The position numbers were made by a program, and so were the translations under genes. A stretch of DNA of 64,000 nt, taken from contig NC_081414.1 of assembly GCF_030272615.1 (NCBI RefSeq), forward strand, positions 520,680,185-520,744,184, in the 5' to 3' direction. Origin of the DNA: Cryptomeria japonica (Eukaryota > Streptophyta > Pinopsida > Cupressales > Cupressaceae). Under the pieces are notes generated by a model. It saw only the letters and a program-made list of their open reading frames with translations. It was not told where the DNA came from and ran no database searches. Below, in pieces: positions 1 to 11,597 of this stretch (positions within the stretch are counted from its first letter, which is position 1; the number at the start of each line of letters is the position of its first letter).

Positions 1-455
1 AGATCTTGAATCTTATTTTCATTTTGTCTATGATATGCACAATAGTTACTCGCAAATTCACATCCCCATGTGGTCTTTTTAGGAAATATGATAAGATTAT
101 GCTCAAGAAGCTCTTTCAAAGTCAACTCAATAGTTTCCCCCAAAGGTGTAAATTGTCTATCTAGGGGATAGATGTATTTTTGTCTTGGTGAAGGTGTCTT
201 GTGATTTTGTATGAGATTTGGCTTTTGATTTTCAATTACTTTTTGTTCGATCTTATGTAATTGTTTTAGCATTTCTTGAAGTCTAGTATTCTTAATATCA
301 TAAATTTTCATCCCAAGAGGAGTCATTGAATCTTTTTGTTGAGCTTGAATGTCATATATTTCTCTCTTGAGAACTTGAAGTTGTTGAGCCAAGGTAGTCA
401 TGGGCTTCTTACTTTTGTCAGAATTTTTAGAAGAGCTTCTGGTTTGAATAGGCAT
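1..455 (-). CDS. Gypsy-A gag, N-terminal part, runs off the left edge
   Basis: Reading from an ATG at 455-453 toward position 1, the frame is open for about 151 codons with no stop, so the gene continues outside the window. The protein begins MPIQTRSS, the same start as the gag of Gypsy-D at 35452, which is why I chose this ATG. A lysine/glutamine-rich, probably helical stretch follows (about residues 15-90). Near residue 105 comes FTPLGE, then a YCAYH motif close to the window edge. In Gypsy-D the matching FTPL and YCEYH motifs lie about 440 residues from the start, so most of the capsid region seems to be missing here. Gag packages element RNA into virus-like particles. The open frame suggests a younger copy than its neighbours. 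It lies downstream of the leader, PBS and LTR at 456-3710, all on the minus strand. Confidence 0.7.
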   Translation of the reverse strand, partial: MPIQTRSSSKNSDKSKKPMTTLAQQLQVLKREIYDIQAQQKDSMTPLGMKIYDIKNTRLQEMLKQLHKIEQKVIENQKPNLIQNHKTPSPRQKYIYPLDRQFTPLGETIELTLKELLEHNLIIFPKKTTWGCEFASNYCAYHRQNENKIQD

Positions 456-2527
456 TTAGGACCAATAGGACCGAGAGTTGGATGTGTTGCAGAAGCCAAG
501 ATCAAATTCAGAGCTAGTTGTTCGGTTAATGTATTGATTGAGAGAAGCAACTAAGATTTAGTCTAGTTTCAGGAATGATCTATCCTGTATAAGATGTTTA
601 TCTAAGTTGATCCGAGAGAAGTGACTAAGACTCAGTCTGGTTTTAGGAACGATCTATCTTGTATAAGACGTTATCTAAGTGACTTAAGTTTGATAAGTAG
701 TTGATTGAACTAGTTGAAAGATGATTGACCAAATCGTGCAACACAAATGGCAGAGGTACATTGTCTTGATCTGTTTATGCTCAGGATGATGATAACAAGT
801 ATTATGCTTGCTATAGACTATTTTAGGTAAGTTTGATTGTTCTGGACTGACAAAATCAAAGATACGTACGACAAGTTTTACGGGACCAGATGACAGTATG
901 CTAGCTTCAAGATAAATGACAATAGTGTTTTGTACGAGTTGCTACCTAGTACTATACGACAGATGGGTATGTCTGGAATGACAGACTGTTCAGTGCAAAA
1001 TTTTATCGTATGACACAGGATGCAGGGTAAAACAACAATTCTTAGAACCAGATGACAGAAAATCAGAGCTCGTACAAAATAGGATGAAGGCTCAAATGAC
1101 AGACTGTTAGGACTGATGGAATATCATACGACATAGAATATGAACTAGGACGATAAATAAGAAGACTCATATGACTGTTTTCTGGACAGAGGCAAAATTT
1201 TGGGTTTTCAATGACTGATTGACCAGATTTGAGATGGACTGAGTTTTTGATCGCTGACTAACAATGAATAGTTTAGGGGTGGACTGAGTTTTTGATAGCT
1301 AAGGTATACTAGTTTGTGACACGGAAAGATTTTTTGATCACTGAGTTGTTTCTTTTTTTTTCAGTTTTGGTATTCTAGTTTTAGTTTGAGGGATGAAAAC
1401 ACAGAAAACACGTAATATGAATAATAACTCCAATCACAGCATACAAACCCTACAGAAATTGGTGAGAGAAGAAAACCTTTTCTTGTAGACTCAGGTACAC
1501 ACCCAATAGCTAATCAAAATACGGCCACTAAGTCTCACGCAATGGATTCTCAACGCCATATTAGCCGACTCCAAACACTAATGGGGGCACGAAATGATAA
1601 GTATATTGGGAGAGTTACTATCTCTCTTGCACAAAGATTATCACCCCTTTCAGAGGTGAACCGGGTAGCTTCTAATTTTAATTGGAACTACTAAGGGATT
1701 CATTTGGTGCGTCGAGGTATAAACTCAATTAAGAGGTCTCCAACCTTGAAAACCAAGGTTTAATATACCAAAAGGTATAGAGGAGAGCTATTCTCAAGCA
1801 CTATCGTTGACTTGATTTTCATCAAATCACATTTGTTTTATAGTGGGTTGGAGTACTTGGTGTTTTTTTGTTCCCCTCTCACCAACTGTAATGGCTATAG
1901 AGTTATTAGCTCCTTTGGAGGGGAGGCCCGCTAAAGATATACAAATCTCAAACTTAAAGAAATGCCTCAAGGGTTTGGATTTCTAATTGTCTATAAAGAC
2001 AAGAGCATACTCTCCTACCTCTCAGAATTTTCTTAAAACAAAAAATACAGATTTGTTCATTAACCAGATAGCAAGTTAGGTGCCTAAAAATGAATTTAAT
2101 AACTACACAATGTTTGCTTGAATCTCCTCAGACAACCTGCAAAGACAACGAATCAGTAGTCATATTATCTTTGCGCGATAAGCATAGTCTTCGACAAGCA
2201 TTCTGCAAAAACTAATTAGGCTGTGAAAATTCTTTAGATAAACAGATAACCAACCAAGGTCAGCATCAGTGTAATCAAAATTGAACAGAAAACCTGAAGA
2301 ATGAAACTTGCTTTTTAACCAAAAAAATACAGAATCATACGATAATTCTCACCAACTCATATGATAATTCATATAGGATCGTACGATAATTTAAGTTTGT
2401 CATTCTGGCATATAGGAAATGTCGTATGATAATACCCAGAAACTATATGGAAAAAATCCAAAAAAGTAAAAATTCTAAAGAAAAAAATAAACAGTTAGTC
2501 TTGGAGGCTGAAAAAAAAGTAGTCTTT
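456..2527 (-). other. Untranslated leader of Gypsy-A
   Basis: This 2.07-kb stretch lies between the PBS and the gag start. I see no long open frame in it. It is full of short variants of TCGTACGA and TCATACGATAA, for example near 860, 950, 1010, 1125, 2335, 2385 and 2425. The same motifs recur in the Gypsy-D leader. A segment at 540-690 matches the Gypsy-D leader near 35300-35380, supporting one family. A long leader between LTR and gag is common in large plant Gypsy elements. Confidence 0.6.
540..687. repeat. Two-copy tandem duplication, period about 74 bp
   Basis: Unit 1 starts at 540 and unit 2 at 614, both with GAGAGAAG, and both continue through GATCTATC and a TATAAGA run. They differ at scattered bases. 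The equivalent place in the Gypsy-D leader (about 35300-35380) has one copy, so this is a local duplication in Gypsy-A. Confidence 0.6.
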
Positions 2528-2546
2528 TGCCCCACGATGGGCACCA
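2528..2546 (-). promoter_or_regulatory. PBS of Gypsy-A
   Basis: On the minus strand this reads TGGTGCCCATCGTGGGGCA, four bases after the LTR end. Gypsy-D has TGGCACCCACTGTGGGGCA at the same place. Position and the leading TGG mark it as the tRNA-primed start of minus-strand DNA synthesis. I have not assigned the tRNA. Confidence 0.7.
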
Positions 2547-2550
2547 AAAA

Positions 2551-3710
2551 TGTGTGTGAAAAAAGTGAAATAAGAATGTGATAGCTGCAAGGCACAACAC
2601 TTCGATTAAGTCATTACATGTATGGTTAGACCGATATAAGAATGAATATGAAAACCATAACAAATCGACTAATTGCCTTCTAAAAGATGTGAGTATAAGA
2701 TTGCTCTCAGATTTGTATAAGCAATACCAATGACTAGACTACACCAAGACGAAGGATTTAATCTATATGAGCATGATATTAAGCTGAATAGATGCAAGAT
2801 GGATGAAAGATTCAAGCAATATTGAATTCACGCAATAATGGATTCAAGCAATCATGAATAAACTAAATATGCAAAAAGTTAAATTAAGATGCAAATAATC
2901 TCAAAAAGCAAGCACAATATATTCAATGACTCCAAAGAAAAAAAGTGTATACTAATAAATCTCCAGGGTGTTTTGAATGAGAGATGAAGGCTGAATTTAT
3001 AGAGAATTACAAGAGAGATCAATGAAAAAGCACAATTTAGGATAATTGAAATAATTGAGAAATCAGATTTAGTTAACCTTGAGATAGATTCCAATTATAA
3101 TTTAATTGAAATGCATTTAAATAAGAAGTTCAAGTTGCATTAGAAATAAGATTTAATTAATTCCATGCATTTATGATAAAAATAGATAATTCTTTGATTT
3201 ATTCAAGAAAAGAGTCTTTTCAATGCAACTGAAGTTCTTTTTCTCAAAAGCTTTGAGTTCCAATTTTAGAGAAAGCAATTAAATTCCTTTTATTTGCTTT
3301 TTCTAATTTCAAGTTAATCTCAATTTAGAAAAAGAAATAATATCTCAAGTTTAATTTCTCTCAATTCAATCCTTTTATTTTACTTTCAATTTAACTCTTG
3401 CTTAGTGATTAATTCCTCTTTTGTGATAAATTAATTCCTTTTTTATGATTAAATAGCAATTTATTAATTAATTAAATATGCTAGGGTATTTAATAAATTA
3501 AATAGGATAATTGATCAAAATGATATTCTTGGTCAATTAATTAAATAAATATTTAATTAATATTGAGTATTTGATTTTCCATGTGACATTTGATGATTGA
3601 AGAATTAATTAATGTGCTCAAGATTGATTTAATTGTCTTTGGTTAGGACCTTGGTGATGTTGTCGAGATTAGGGGCCCATGGTTTAGATGACCATTTTTA
3701 GGGTATTAAG
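2551..3710 (-). mobile_element. 5' LTR of Gypsy-A (LTR family G1)
   Basis: On the minus strand the LTR starts near 3710 (expected TGTAATACCC, here altered at the first bases) and ends in TTTTTTCACACACA at 2551. It is the same family as 17252-18373, 32252-33514 and 49475-50695, sharing the conserved block around ACCATGGGCCCCTAATC near the start and the AT-rich middle. A TATA-like CTATAAAT lies at 2996-3003 on the minus strand. The PBS follows directly, so this is the 5' LTR; the 3' LTR lies outside the window. The insertion cut a Gypsy gag-protease frame at about 3711. Confidence 0.8.
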
Positions 3711-5295
3711 AGTTGTTTAGACAAACTGGGTTGCTTGTTAGGTTCAACCATATCATCCTCCTTTTTAGACTTAAGCTCTATTGGGGGGATTTTATATTCT
3801 TCAATAAAAGGTGTAAAATCTAAAGACCCCCAATCATCATCTAAGAGTACCTCTTCAGAAGAAGTATCTTCAGGAGGAGATGGTGATTCATTTTTAATAG
3901 TAGAAGAAATAGAAGTACTTGGAGAAGATTTGGAATTAGATGAAGTTTGCAAACAAGCTTGTAAATTGGTATCAGCATCCAAAGTATACATCTTGTTGTT
4001 ATAAATGAATTTGACTTGACGATGAAGAGTAGAAGGAACAACTTGAAAACCATGAATCCAAGGTCGTCCTAACAAAAGATTATAAGTAAGGCTATTAGGA
4101 ATGACTTGAGTATGTGTAGGAAAAATAATAGGTCCTACCTTAATAGGAAAGGTTATAGTACCTAAAGAAGCTCTAGCAATATTGTCAAAACCATGAATAG
4201 AAAGATATTCAGATTTAATAAGAGAAGTGTCCACATTAATCTTATGCAATAAATCAATGCTACAAACATTAAGGCCAGATCCATTGTCCACAAGAGTTCA
4301 TCTTATAGAATTACCATTAATGACATCAATCATAAGAGGATCATATTGATTTTAAATCTCCTTAGAAGATAACTCATCTTTTGAAAACAAAATTTGAGCT
4401 TTAGATGTTTTCATGGAGTTGATCAAAGAAGTCATATTATTAGGTGTCATTGTAGGTGGGACATCTAAGTTCTTTAAAGCATCTTGTAACTTTCCATGAT
4501 GTTTGGATGAAGTTTGAATCAAATCCTAAAGGTATATCTTTGTGGGAGTAGCTTTAAGTTATTCAAAAAGATCATACTCTTTACCAAGATGTTGTGATCA
4601 ACGAGGTGTTGGTGGAAGAATGGGTTGAGAAGAAGGGAGAGATCACTGGAGGAGGATTATAACTCTCTCGGGTGATTTGTTTAGCATACTCATAAGAACT
4701 CTTGGTGTGATAACCTCCTTGCATAGTAATAAATGGTTTGTTCGGAGTGCAAAAGGCATCATTACTATAACCACCTTGAACCACAAAGAGAGGCTTGTTG
4801 AGAGGTTGAGAAATTTGAGTATAACTAGCACCTTGAACCACAAAAAGAGGTTTATTGGGTGTTTGAAAATTAGGTCCATAGCTAGTCACATTTATCATAT
4901 TAATCAATCTCTTATATATTTTAAGATTGTTTGGCAAAGTTTTAGTAGAAATGAAATCATCAAGAGCATCATCTAACACAGCATAGTCATGACTACTCAA
5001 TGGTTGATTATTGGACTAAAGAGGATTATCATATATCACCATGTTACTAGATTTGGAGGATGACTTAATGGGAATGACTCCATGAGAAGAGTCATTAAAC
5101 TTATCTATATCATCACTATGAAATGGCATAGTACCTATGTTGATGATTTTTTGGCAAAATGTTTGTTTAGAAGGCTTAAGGATAAAGGAACTCATCAAGA
5201 GCCTCATCAAGTTCTTCTTTGCTAAAAGTGTAATCATCATAAGAAAAAGAATTATCAGATGTATGAAAATCTTGCAAATAGAAATCTAACATCAT
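3711..5295 (-). pseudogene. Gypsy gag-protease fragment, truncated by Gypsy-A
   Basis: Minus-strand coding remnant in several frames (about 5295-5016, 5000-4581, 4300-3711). The first part is acidic and begins MMLDFYLQDF. The last part holds a retropepsin-like segment: LVDNGSGLNVCS near 4290 (an aspartyl protease D-x-G variant, DNGS) and LLLGRPWIHGF near 4065-4100, a typical tail of plant Gypsy proteases. The frame then stops at the LTR of Gypsy-A. Several stops break it. It lies downstream, on the same strand, of the LTR-like stretch at 7430-8105 and of unit A, so it may be the gag-protease of the element whose LTR that is. No RT remains. Confidence 0.65.
4711..4862 (-). repeat. Tandem peptide repeat NKPLFVVQGG in gag remnant
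   Basis: Three adjacent units encode PNKPLFVVQGAS, LNKPLFVVQGGYS and PNKPFITMQGGYH, spaced about 20-24 residues. The repeat lies between an acidic N-terminal part and the protease. It may be a low-complexity linker of the gag; no function is evident. Confidence 0.6.
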
Positions 5296-6638
5296 TGAAA
5301 GCTAACTTTTGAAATTAAAAGTGCATATACACAGTGCATAGAGCAATATTTTTGTTTTTTTTGAAGTTTTTTAATGTTTTTAACATGAAAGAAACATGCA
5401 ACATAATAAGATCTCAACAAAAAATGCAACACAAGAAAGTCAAGTTCACCAAAATGTTTTGAGGTGAAAATGGAATCACGTAATATAAGGACCTAACCCT
5501 ACTTTCATTCAAATATTAGAATGTGAAAGCACCTAAAGGAGTGATCCTCTTTGATTAACTCTTGTGAAAGAGAGTCAAGGGATACTTCTAGGGATTCAAT
5601 TCCTTCGCTGCTATGAAAGGGAATATGTGAGATATAGGAGATGTAAACTATGATGAGAATGCAAGAAAATGTGAATATAATAGCAAGAACAGTTGGCTGA
5701 TTAATAACAAAACTAAGACAATAAGTACAAATTTGATAATAGAGTTATGTTGTGCACATGTGATCAATGACTAATCATGAATTTATAGGACCAGGGTGTA
5801 CTGTGATGAGCTATAAATTGGAGATATGATCTCTAAGATTGTCTAAGCACTATTCTGAACAAGGAGGACCAGACCCAAATTCTGATAGAAGACCTGTACC
5901 TATTTGCTAAGATATTGTTGCGTGAAAATTTTGTACACTTCTAAAGGGTTACATAAAAAGTGTTTCATGACAGTACTTGGGATAATATCTCTCAAAAGGA
6001 AAGATGTGATCCCTCCTACTTATAAGGGAAGGCTCCTACTTTCTACTACAATTATTCTACTTTCTTCAGTCTGCAAACATTACAGCAATCAAATGTACAT
6101 CAACTTAGTTCTCTTTTTTTCTAGAACCAATTTCATATAATTCTCCTATTAAGAATAGACTTTTCCCTTAATTTAAATAACTTGAAAACTTGCAGTAACA
6201 CTTAAACTAATTATTTTGGAAAGTAAAGTGTCCATGAAAGTACAAAGTCTCTCATTACTTTCCTCTTCTAAAAATTACTTAGGGATGGGAACTCATACAC
6301 TTAAGAACTCAAAGATTCTTTTAATGTATTATAACTCCTATCAACCACTATAACCCAAATATAACGTTAGCTCAAAAACTGACAGATATATTGAAAAATA
6401 TTCTACTCTAACAATATAGGTTGTGCAACAAAAAGACTTCACTTTATATCTTTTTAAATTCAACTCGAGGGATAATTTTAAAAAGCACAAAGACTTGAAA
6501 CAATATTATCTTAACCAAATCCCAATTATTGAATCTTCAAACTAACTCAAAGACTACTTGTAAAAATCCAAATTTCTTCAATATCTATCACCAATAACTT
6601 TCACCAACTTTCAAGCAGCTCCGTGGTTGATCTTTACC
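5296..6638. other. AT-rich stretch without a gene
   Basis: No supported coding region on either strand. On the minus strand it lies between the LTR-like stretch at 7430-8105 and the gag start at 5295, so it is probably the rest of that LTR plus leader. I could not place a PBS. The LINE-like insertion at 6647-7421 splits this region. Confidence 0.4.
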
Positions 6639-6646
6639 ATTTCAAC

Positions 6647-7421
6647 AGGTGGACGTTCCATGAAATTAAGACTCTAAACTTGAAACTTAGAGCCACAAAT
6701 GCCAAAATTGAAGAGGGGGAGATTAAGCAACATAAAGATAGGCAGATGGTGAACAATAAGAGGGTGGCTTAGGATACTGATGAGTATGCTACTTGGACTA
6801 TGGGGGAGAAAAATACGACGTTAGAGATTTTAAAGAAGAATGGTGAGGCAGTGGAACTCTTAAAGAGAAGAAATTATCAGAAGAATAATGAGATCAGCCA
6901 AAAGATGATGCAAGTTGAGGAAGGGATGAAGAAAAATATGGAGAATAGTGTTTCTATGATGAAAGTTTATGTGGTCAACATGAATGCTTTGGTTTCCAGG
7001 ATAGAGAGTATTCATAATGAGAAGAATGTTGTGGATTTGGAAAATGATATTGGGGTTTCGAGCTCAAAGTTGACTCCCTACACCACTAGGAGAACCAGAC
7101 AGAGCACTAAACTAGTGGAAGAGTCTCTTTCACAGGACCTGCTAGACCTTATGGAAGCTACCAAGGCTATGTTGTTGCTTAAGAAGGAAGCCTCCTAGAC
7201 TTTAGACATTTTTAAGTAGGTGGTCTGTGTTGCTATCTTTGCCAACATCTCATTGGCCTTTTGTTGGTTTTTTGGTGCTTGTTGGGTTTTTCGCTCTTGC
7301 CTTGCAGGAAGTTTTGTTTCTAAGTCCTAGGTTCTCTTATGTTTATTTAATGTTGTATCTTTAATTTTGTGATGTAAGGGTTTTCGGGTCCCTTCAAAAC
7401 CTATTTTTGCTTAATAAAAAA
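6647..7421 (+). mobile_element. 5'-truncated LINE-like or retrocopied insertion
   Basis: The 8-bp sequence ATTTCAAC occurs just before (6639-6646) and just after (7422-7429) this segment. The segment ends in TTAATAAAAAA, with an AATAAA signal at 7413. Such a duplication plus an A-rich 3' end is the mark of target-primed reverse transcription. The 3' part is T-rich untranslated sequence (7200-7400) with a GGGTTTTCGGGTCCC-like stretch of the kind I associate with plant LINE ends. No reverse transcriptase is present, so it is 5'-truncated or a copied transcript. The flanks join to one AT-rich block. Confidence 0.55.
6800..7198 (+). CDS. 132-residue coiled-coil ORF, unrecognised
   Basis: Open frame of 132 codons from an ATG at 6800 to TAG at 7196-7198; the frame upstream is inside the truncated insertion, so the true start may be lost. 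Residues 5-75 are rich in K, E, M and N and look like a helical coiled coil. The tail contains TRRTRQSTKLVEES and an acidic end. It sits directly upstream of the untranslated 3' end and poly(A) signal. I do not recognise the family. It is plausibly the C-terminus of an ORF of the inserted element. Confidence 0.45.
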   Translation: MGEKNTTLEILKKNGEAVELLKRRNYQKNNEISQKMMQVEEGMKKNMENSVSMMKVYVVNMNALVSRIESIHNEKNVVDLENDIGVSSSKLTPYTTRRTRQSTKLVEESLSQDLLDLMEATKAMLLLKKEAS

Positions 7422-7429
7422 ATTTCAAC

Positions 7430-8105
7430 TACTTTAATCAATTGAGAGAATATGATACGAAATGACATAAGAATATTAATATTACACAAAACATTGAACT
7501 CAAAATAAAGTTTGAATGTCAAGCTCCAATCCTTCTTGATTAAATTGCAAATTCACAAAAAGAACACAAAGTCTCAATTTTCTCTTCACTTGGGCAGAGT
7601 TTTGTTGCATAAAACAAAGATGGAAAAAGATCCTTAATACAATAACAACCCTCATATATATAGGAGAGGGTTTCAACATGAAAATAGAAAAATATAACTA
7701 ATTCTATGACTAATTCAAAAGAAGAGTTCAATTTGACTTAGGACTTGTGCACTCAATAGGTGCACAAGAGCAATTACAAAAAAACACTTGAAGTGTCACT
7801 GGATAAAACTAAAATCCATTAGAGAACCACAAAAATGACTCCTCCTCTTTCTTTACTATTGGATGACTCCTTTCCCTACTAGAAATCAGGGGCCTTTGGA
7901 TCTCGTGCACACTCCTTTGATGCCAACTCCTTCCTATAAAGATCCTATAGGTAGGGTGTTGTTGTGTAGGGCATGGGCCTTGGTGGGAGCCTGGGTGAAA
8001 GACCTTTGAATCCTCATTATTGGGGCTGAACTTCACCTGGAAACATCGAAGCACAAACTCAAAAATGGTAGGATTCCAAGCACTCTTGCTTCCTAAGGAA
8101 AGTGT
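7430..8105 (-). mobile_element. LTR-like sequence downstream of unit A
   Basis: Read on the minus strand, this stretch follows unit A as the LTR at 21437 follows unit B. Both contain a shared block: ACAAGTCCTAA(G/A)TCAAAT followed some 20 bases later by AGTTATA or AGTTGTAGAA, then a TATA box (TATATATA, 7653-7661 here; TATATAAA, 21632-21639 there) and an AGGAGA(G/C) run. This supports homologous LTRs. The start is probably near the palindrome at 8092-8118. The far end is not resolved because of the LINE-like insertion. I see no coding region in it. Confidence 0.5.
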
Positions 8106-8118
8106 CACTTTCCTTAGG
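8092..8118. repeat. 27-bp perfect palindrome
   Basis: CCTAAGGAAAGTG and its exact inverse are separated by a single T. It lies at the junction between the end of unit A (8114) and the LTR-like sequence, about where polypurine tract and LTR start would meet. It could form a hairpin in RNA of either strand. Confidence 0.8.
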
Positions 8119-11100
8119 TAGAATTATTCTTGTGAAATTCCTCAAACTTCTGGAAAGAATGCTTCATTTGGAATTCATCAGGTCCCAGGGTATTACTAGT
8201 GATGATCTTGACCCTAGTAATAGAATCCTCCAAATTAGTACAACATTTCTTATGCTTCCTCAAAATAGTACCTAGGAAATCCAGGACAAACTGAAGGTCA
8301 ACCAGCTTATCTTTCGAATATAAATAAAAATCCTCTCTATCAACTTCATAAATTACAAGCAAACTAAATTCTTTAATGACCTCATCTACTGGTAGCACTT
8401 TTCCATCCTTATCAAGTAACACATGGAATTTTCTGAAACCTTTGCAATAATCTCTTCCTTCTTGTCAGTGCATTCCTTTAAAGCCTTCCTCATATCCTTG
8501 AATAGGTGCTCAAGAATGTTCATTATGTGTTCTAAGGCTTCTCGATGTTCCACATACATGTGTTATGAAGGAATAATTCTAAATAAGGTCATCGAGATCA
8601 TAATCCTCGAATTTCAACCAAGCCTCAAAATCTACTTCTTGCATTTCAAGCTCCTAGGAGAAAACCTCTATGGTGCTACCTATTTCTATCTTAATTGTAT
8701 CAAGGTTGTTGACAATGGTACAAGTTGAACCTATGAGTCGTGTGCCTTGACTCAACATATGATCCATCCATTCTACCACAACTCTACTACAAGATGTTGC
8801 TTGCTCGACTCTTTTAACAACCTTTTCATCCAAGGATGAAGTTATTGGTTCAACTGTCTCAGAAGACTTAATTAGCTTGATTAGTATTGAAGTGAGTTGC
8901 TCGATTCTTGCTTTGAGTTGATCTTTCTTGACCTTGTCCTCATCATATCTAGCAACAAGAGCTTCCAAAGCTGATATTGCATCACTCAAAGCAGAATCAT
9001 GAGTCTATTTTCCCAACTCAACTCTTTGTATAGTATAATTTGTATCCTGCACTTGGTCAATAATTGCATCTTGGCAAGGAATACCAACCTCAACATACTT
9101 GGTCTTATTCTTATCAACCTTAACTCTTGACAAAGTCTTAGCCTTCTTGGTAGTTTTGGGTTTAATGGGGACAAGTTGACTGAAATCAAAATCTTCAGGG
9201 GAAACAAGTTGCTTCTTCCTTTTCGGGGCATTAGAAAACAACCAAGGTGCCACCACATCCTAGGACGGATTGATAGAGTCCTGAACAATTGTAGTCACAA
9301 AAGGAGAGGCTATGGTGATCACATTGGTGGGATTTTCTAATGAAGATCCATATGACCTAGGAGTCAGCTCATTGATGAACTTATCAAAATCATCTAACAT
9401 AGATGTAGACACTTCGGACAATTTGGGAAAAGATGAGAAAACATTCTCAATATTATCATGGAGTGTGTCTAGGGCCAACTTACTAGCACTTGTGGAAGAT
9501 ATATGAATAAAAATTGATGAAACAACACTTGCAAATACCAGAGGCTCGGGATTAGAAGTAGAGACAGGAACTTGCAAAGTAAATGTAGGAGAAGATGCCT
9601 GGGGTAAAAGTTCATTTGTTTGTGGCAACTTTTCTACATTCAACTCATCTTGCTCCTGATCACCCTCTTGTTCATGAACTAACTCTTCATCGGGAAGTTA
9701 ACCCTCTTGTTCATTTAGTACATCCAATTCTAATATCTCCTGAATATTAGAGCTTGAGGGATCTTCTTGAGATTTACCTTTCTTGGATCCAACTGTGAAT
9801 TTCAATTTAGGAGCCTTTGTTGGAGTGGTGGGATCATGTTTGTTTTTTGGTCTAATCTTTGATCTCTTTCCCATTGGGCCAACAGTGTCATCATCAAAAG
9901 CAGAGGAGAAAGATTTTAAAGAAACACCATGTAAATATAACCAAATATTAGTAGTCATGAGAATACTCTGAAAACATGCTCTAATAGAAGTGCACTCCGA
10001 CCATTGAATGAGAGACAAAGGAGTAGAAGAAACCTTGTTCTTCTCATACACTGGGTCCCAGATATCACCGTCTTCCTCCAAATCTTCAGGAACATCAACA
10101 AGACCAAAGTTCTCAATTTGTTCAATTGTCAAGTGACAATAATCAAGTTTCCTTATATCATGCTCGGACCTACAATCAACCTAAACATCTTCAATCCGAT
10201 GAACATTCACATATGCCTTCTTCAGTTTGTTTCTCATACCTCTATATTTAAAGTCCTTCCTGGATTTAAAGAATCTCATAGTGAATCTTTTCATCTCATC
10301 CTCCATGACTCTATCCTTGAAAATAGAATTGATATAATATCTACCAATGGAGATAAAGAATTTCAAACCTGTTTTGTGAGAACCTGATTGAGACTTGTGT
10401 ACTACATTCATCTAATGAGAAAGCTCCATTATCACAATCTTGTCATAAGGATATCTAGGGAGCATGAAGGTTCACCATTGAAACATCCAATCTTGATATA
10501 GGTGAAGGTTGGAAACTGAAAAAACATGCATCCATATTGATTCACAACTTGCCATGCGTGATTAGACACCCTCATATTATATAGGTTTTTATCCATCATA
10601 ACCATATAATAACCAAAGAAAGCATCATTGACTCTTTGGAAATGATTATGACTTTCTTTCAAGACCAATTGGGTATAGTATTCGTGTACCTCAACTTGCC
10701 TTATGTCACTAGTAGTAGTCAAGCCAGGAAAGTGTCTGATTAAAGTTGCAACGTACACTAAGTAAGAAGTCATATAGAACTTAAGAGTAGTAGGAACCTT
10801 CACGAGCTTCTCACAGATGGCACCACTGATTTCCTTTCCCCAAAATATCTTCTCCTTGCTATGTCTGATCACATGGATATATTGATACATTCACTTATGA
10901 AATGTATTATAAGTGGGAAGTCCTTTAACTCTACTTATAAGAGTTATCAAGTCATTGACTTCCTCAATGAAGTCACATCTAGGAAGAGTTTACGGCCATC
11001 TTGCAATAGTTGACCTTAGAGTTTTAAGCCAACTGTCATTTACATTACACCTACACTTGTCATAATTCATGTTAAAGTAGGCTACAATTGACAACATAGT

Positions 11101-11480
11101 GATATCTGAAAGTCTCTCAATACTTGGACATTGAAACACTGAATCAAAGAACTCCTCATCAAGCCTGATTAACTTATTTCCAAATTCATCCTTCATGCTT
11201 CTACTTTCAGGATCAAAATGATTTGCCACTGCCATCACAAATTCAGGATCTTGTGCTGACATGGGAAAAGTTGCAACAAATTGTATACCACTATTGATAA
11301 TAGCTTCCATATCCCGATATGAAGGTGGTTTCTTGATTCTCTTGAGAAATTCTTCTAGGTCAACATGACCTATCTCCATGTCTCTAATATGATCAATATT
11401 AGAATTAACTGAAGAAGGAAAAATTGGATGTAGGTATTACTTCTTGAAGTTCATCCCTCTTTTGTTTGGAGATACCTCTA
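8114..11480 (-). pseudogene. Unit A: unrecognised long ORF of a three-copy family
   Basis: Minus-strand coding region of about 1,100 codons. Pieces at 11379-10990 and 10890-10432 share one frame; those at 10411-10181, 10132-9698, 9643-9260, 9256-9005, 8989-8654 and 8422-8114 all share another. So it is one long frame with one frameshift (about 10430-10500) and several stops. Parts in order: a globular N-terminal part containing DEFGNKLIRLDEEFFDS, a second globular part with FYMTSYLVYVATLIRHFPG, a basic stretch (PMGKRSKIRPKNKH, then KKAKTLSRVKV) that resembles nuclear localisation sequence, a Ser/Thr-rich linker, a helical part with an EEVVKR-like acidic-basic run, and a conserved C-terminal part. 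Copies occur at 17185-21436 and 51656-52598. I do not recognise the family. LTR-like sequence and a Gypsy gag follow on the same strand. Confidence 0.65.
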
Positions 11481-11597
11481 TCATTATTTATGATAACAAT
11501 ATTGAGAGAAAGAGAAATTCATTAGTATCAACATGGTACACTTGCTCAATTCATTTTTGTTCATATAATTTGAGCAAATTTTGATAATAGTACAATA

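Noticed and set aside
3735-4053. Plus- and minus-strand frames overlapping the protease remnant
   Set aside because: They are other-frame shadows of the minus-strand Gypsy protease, which has the recognisable motifs.
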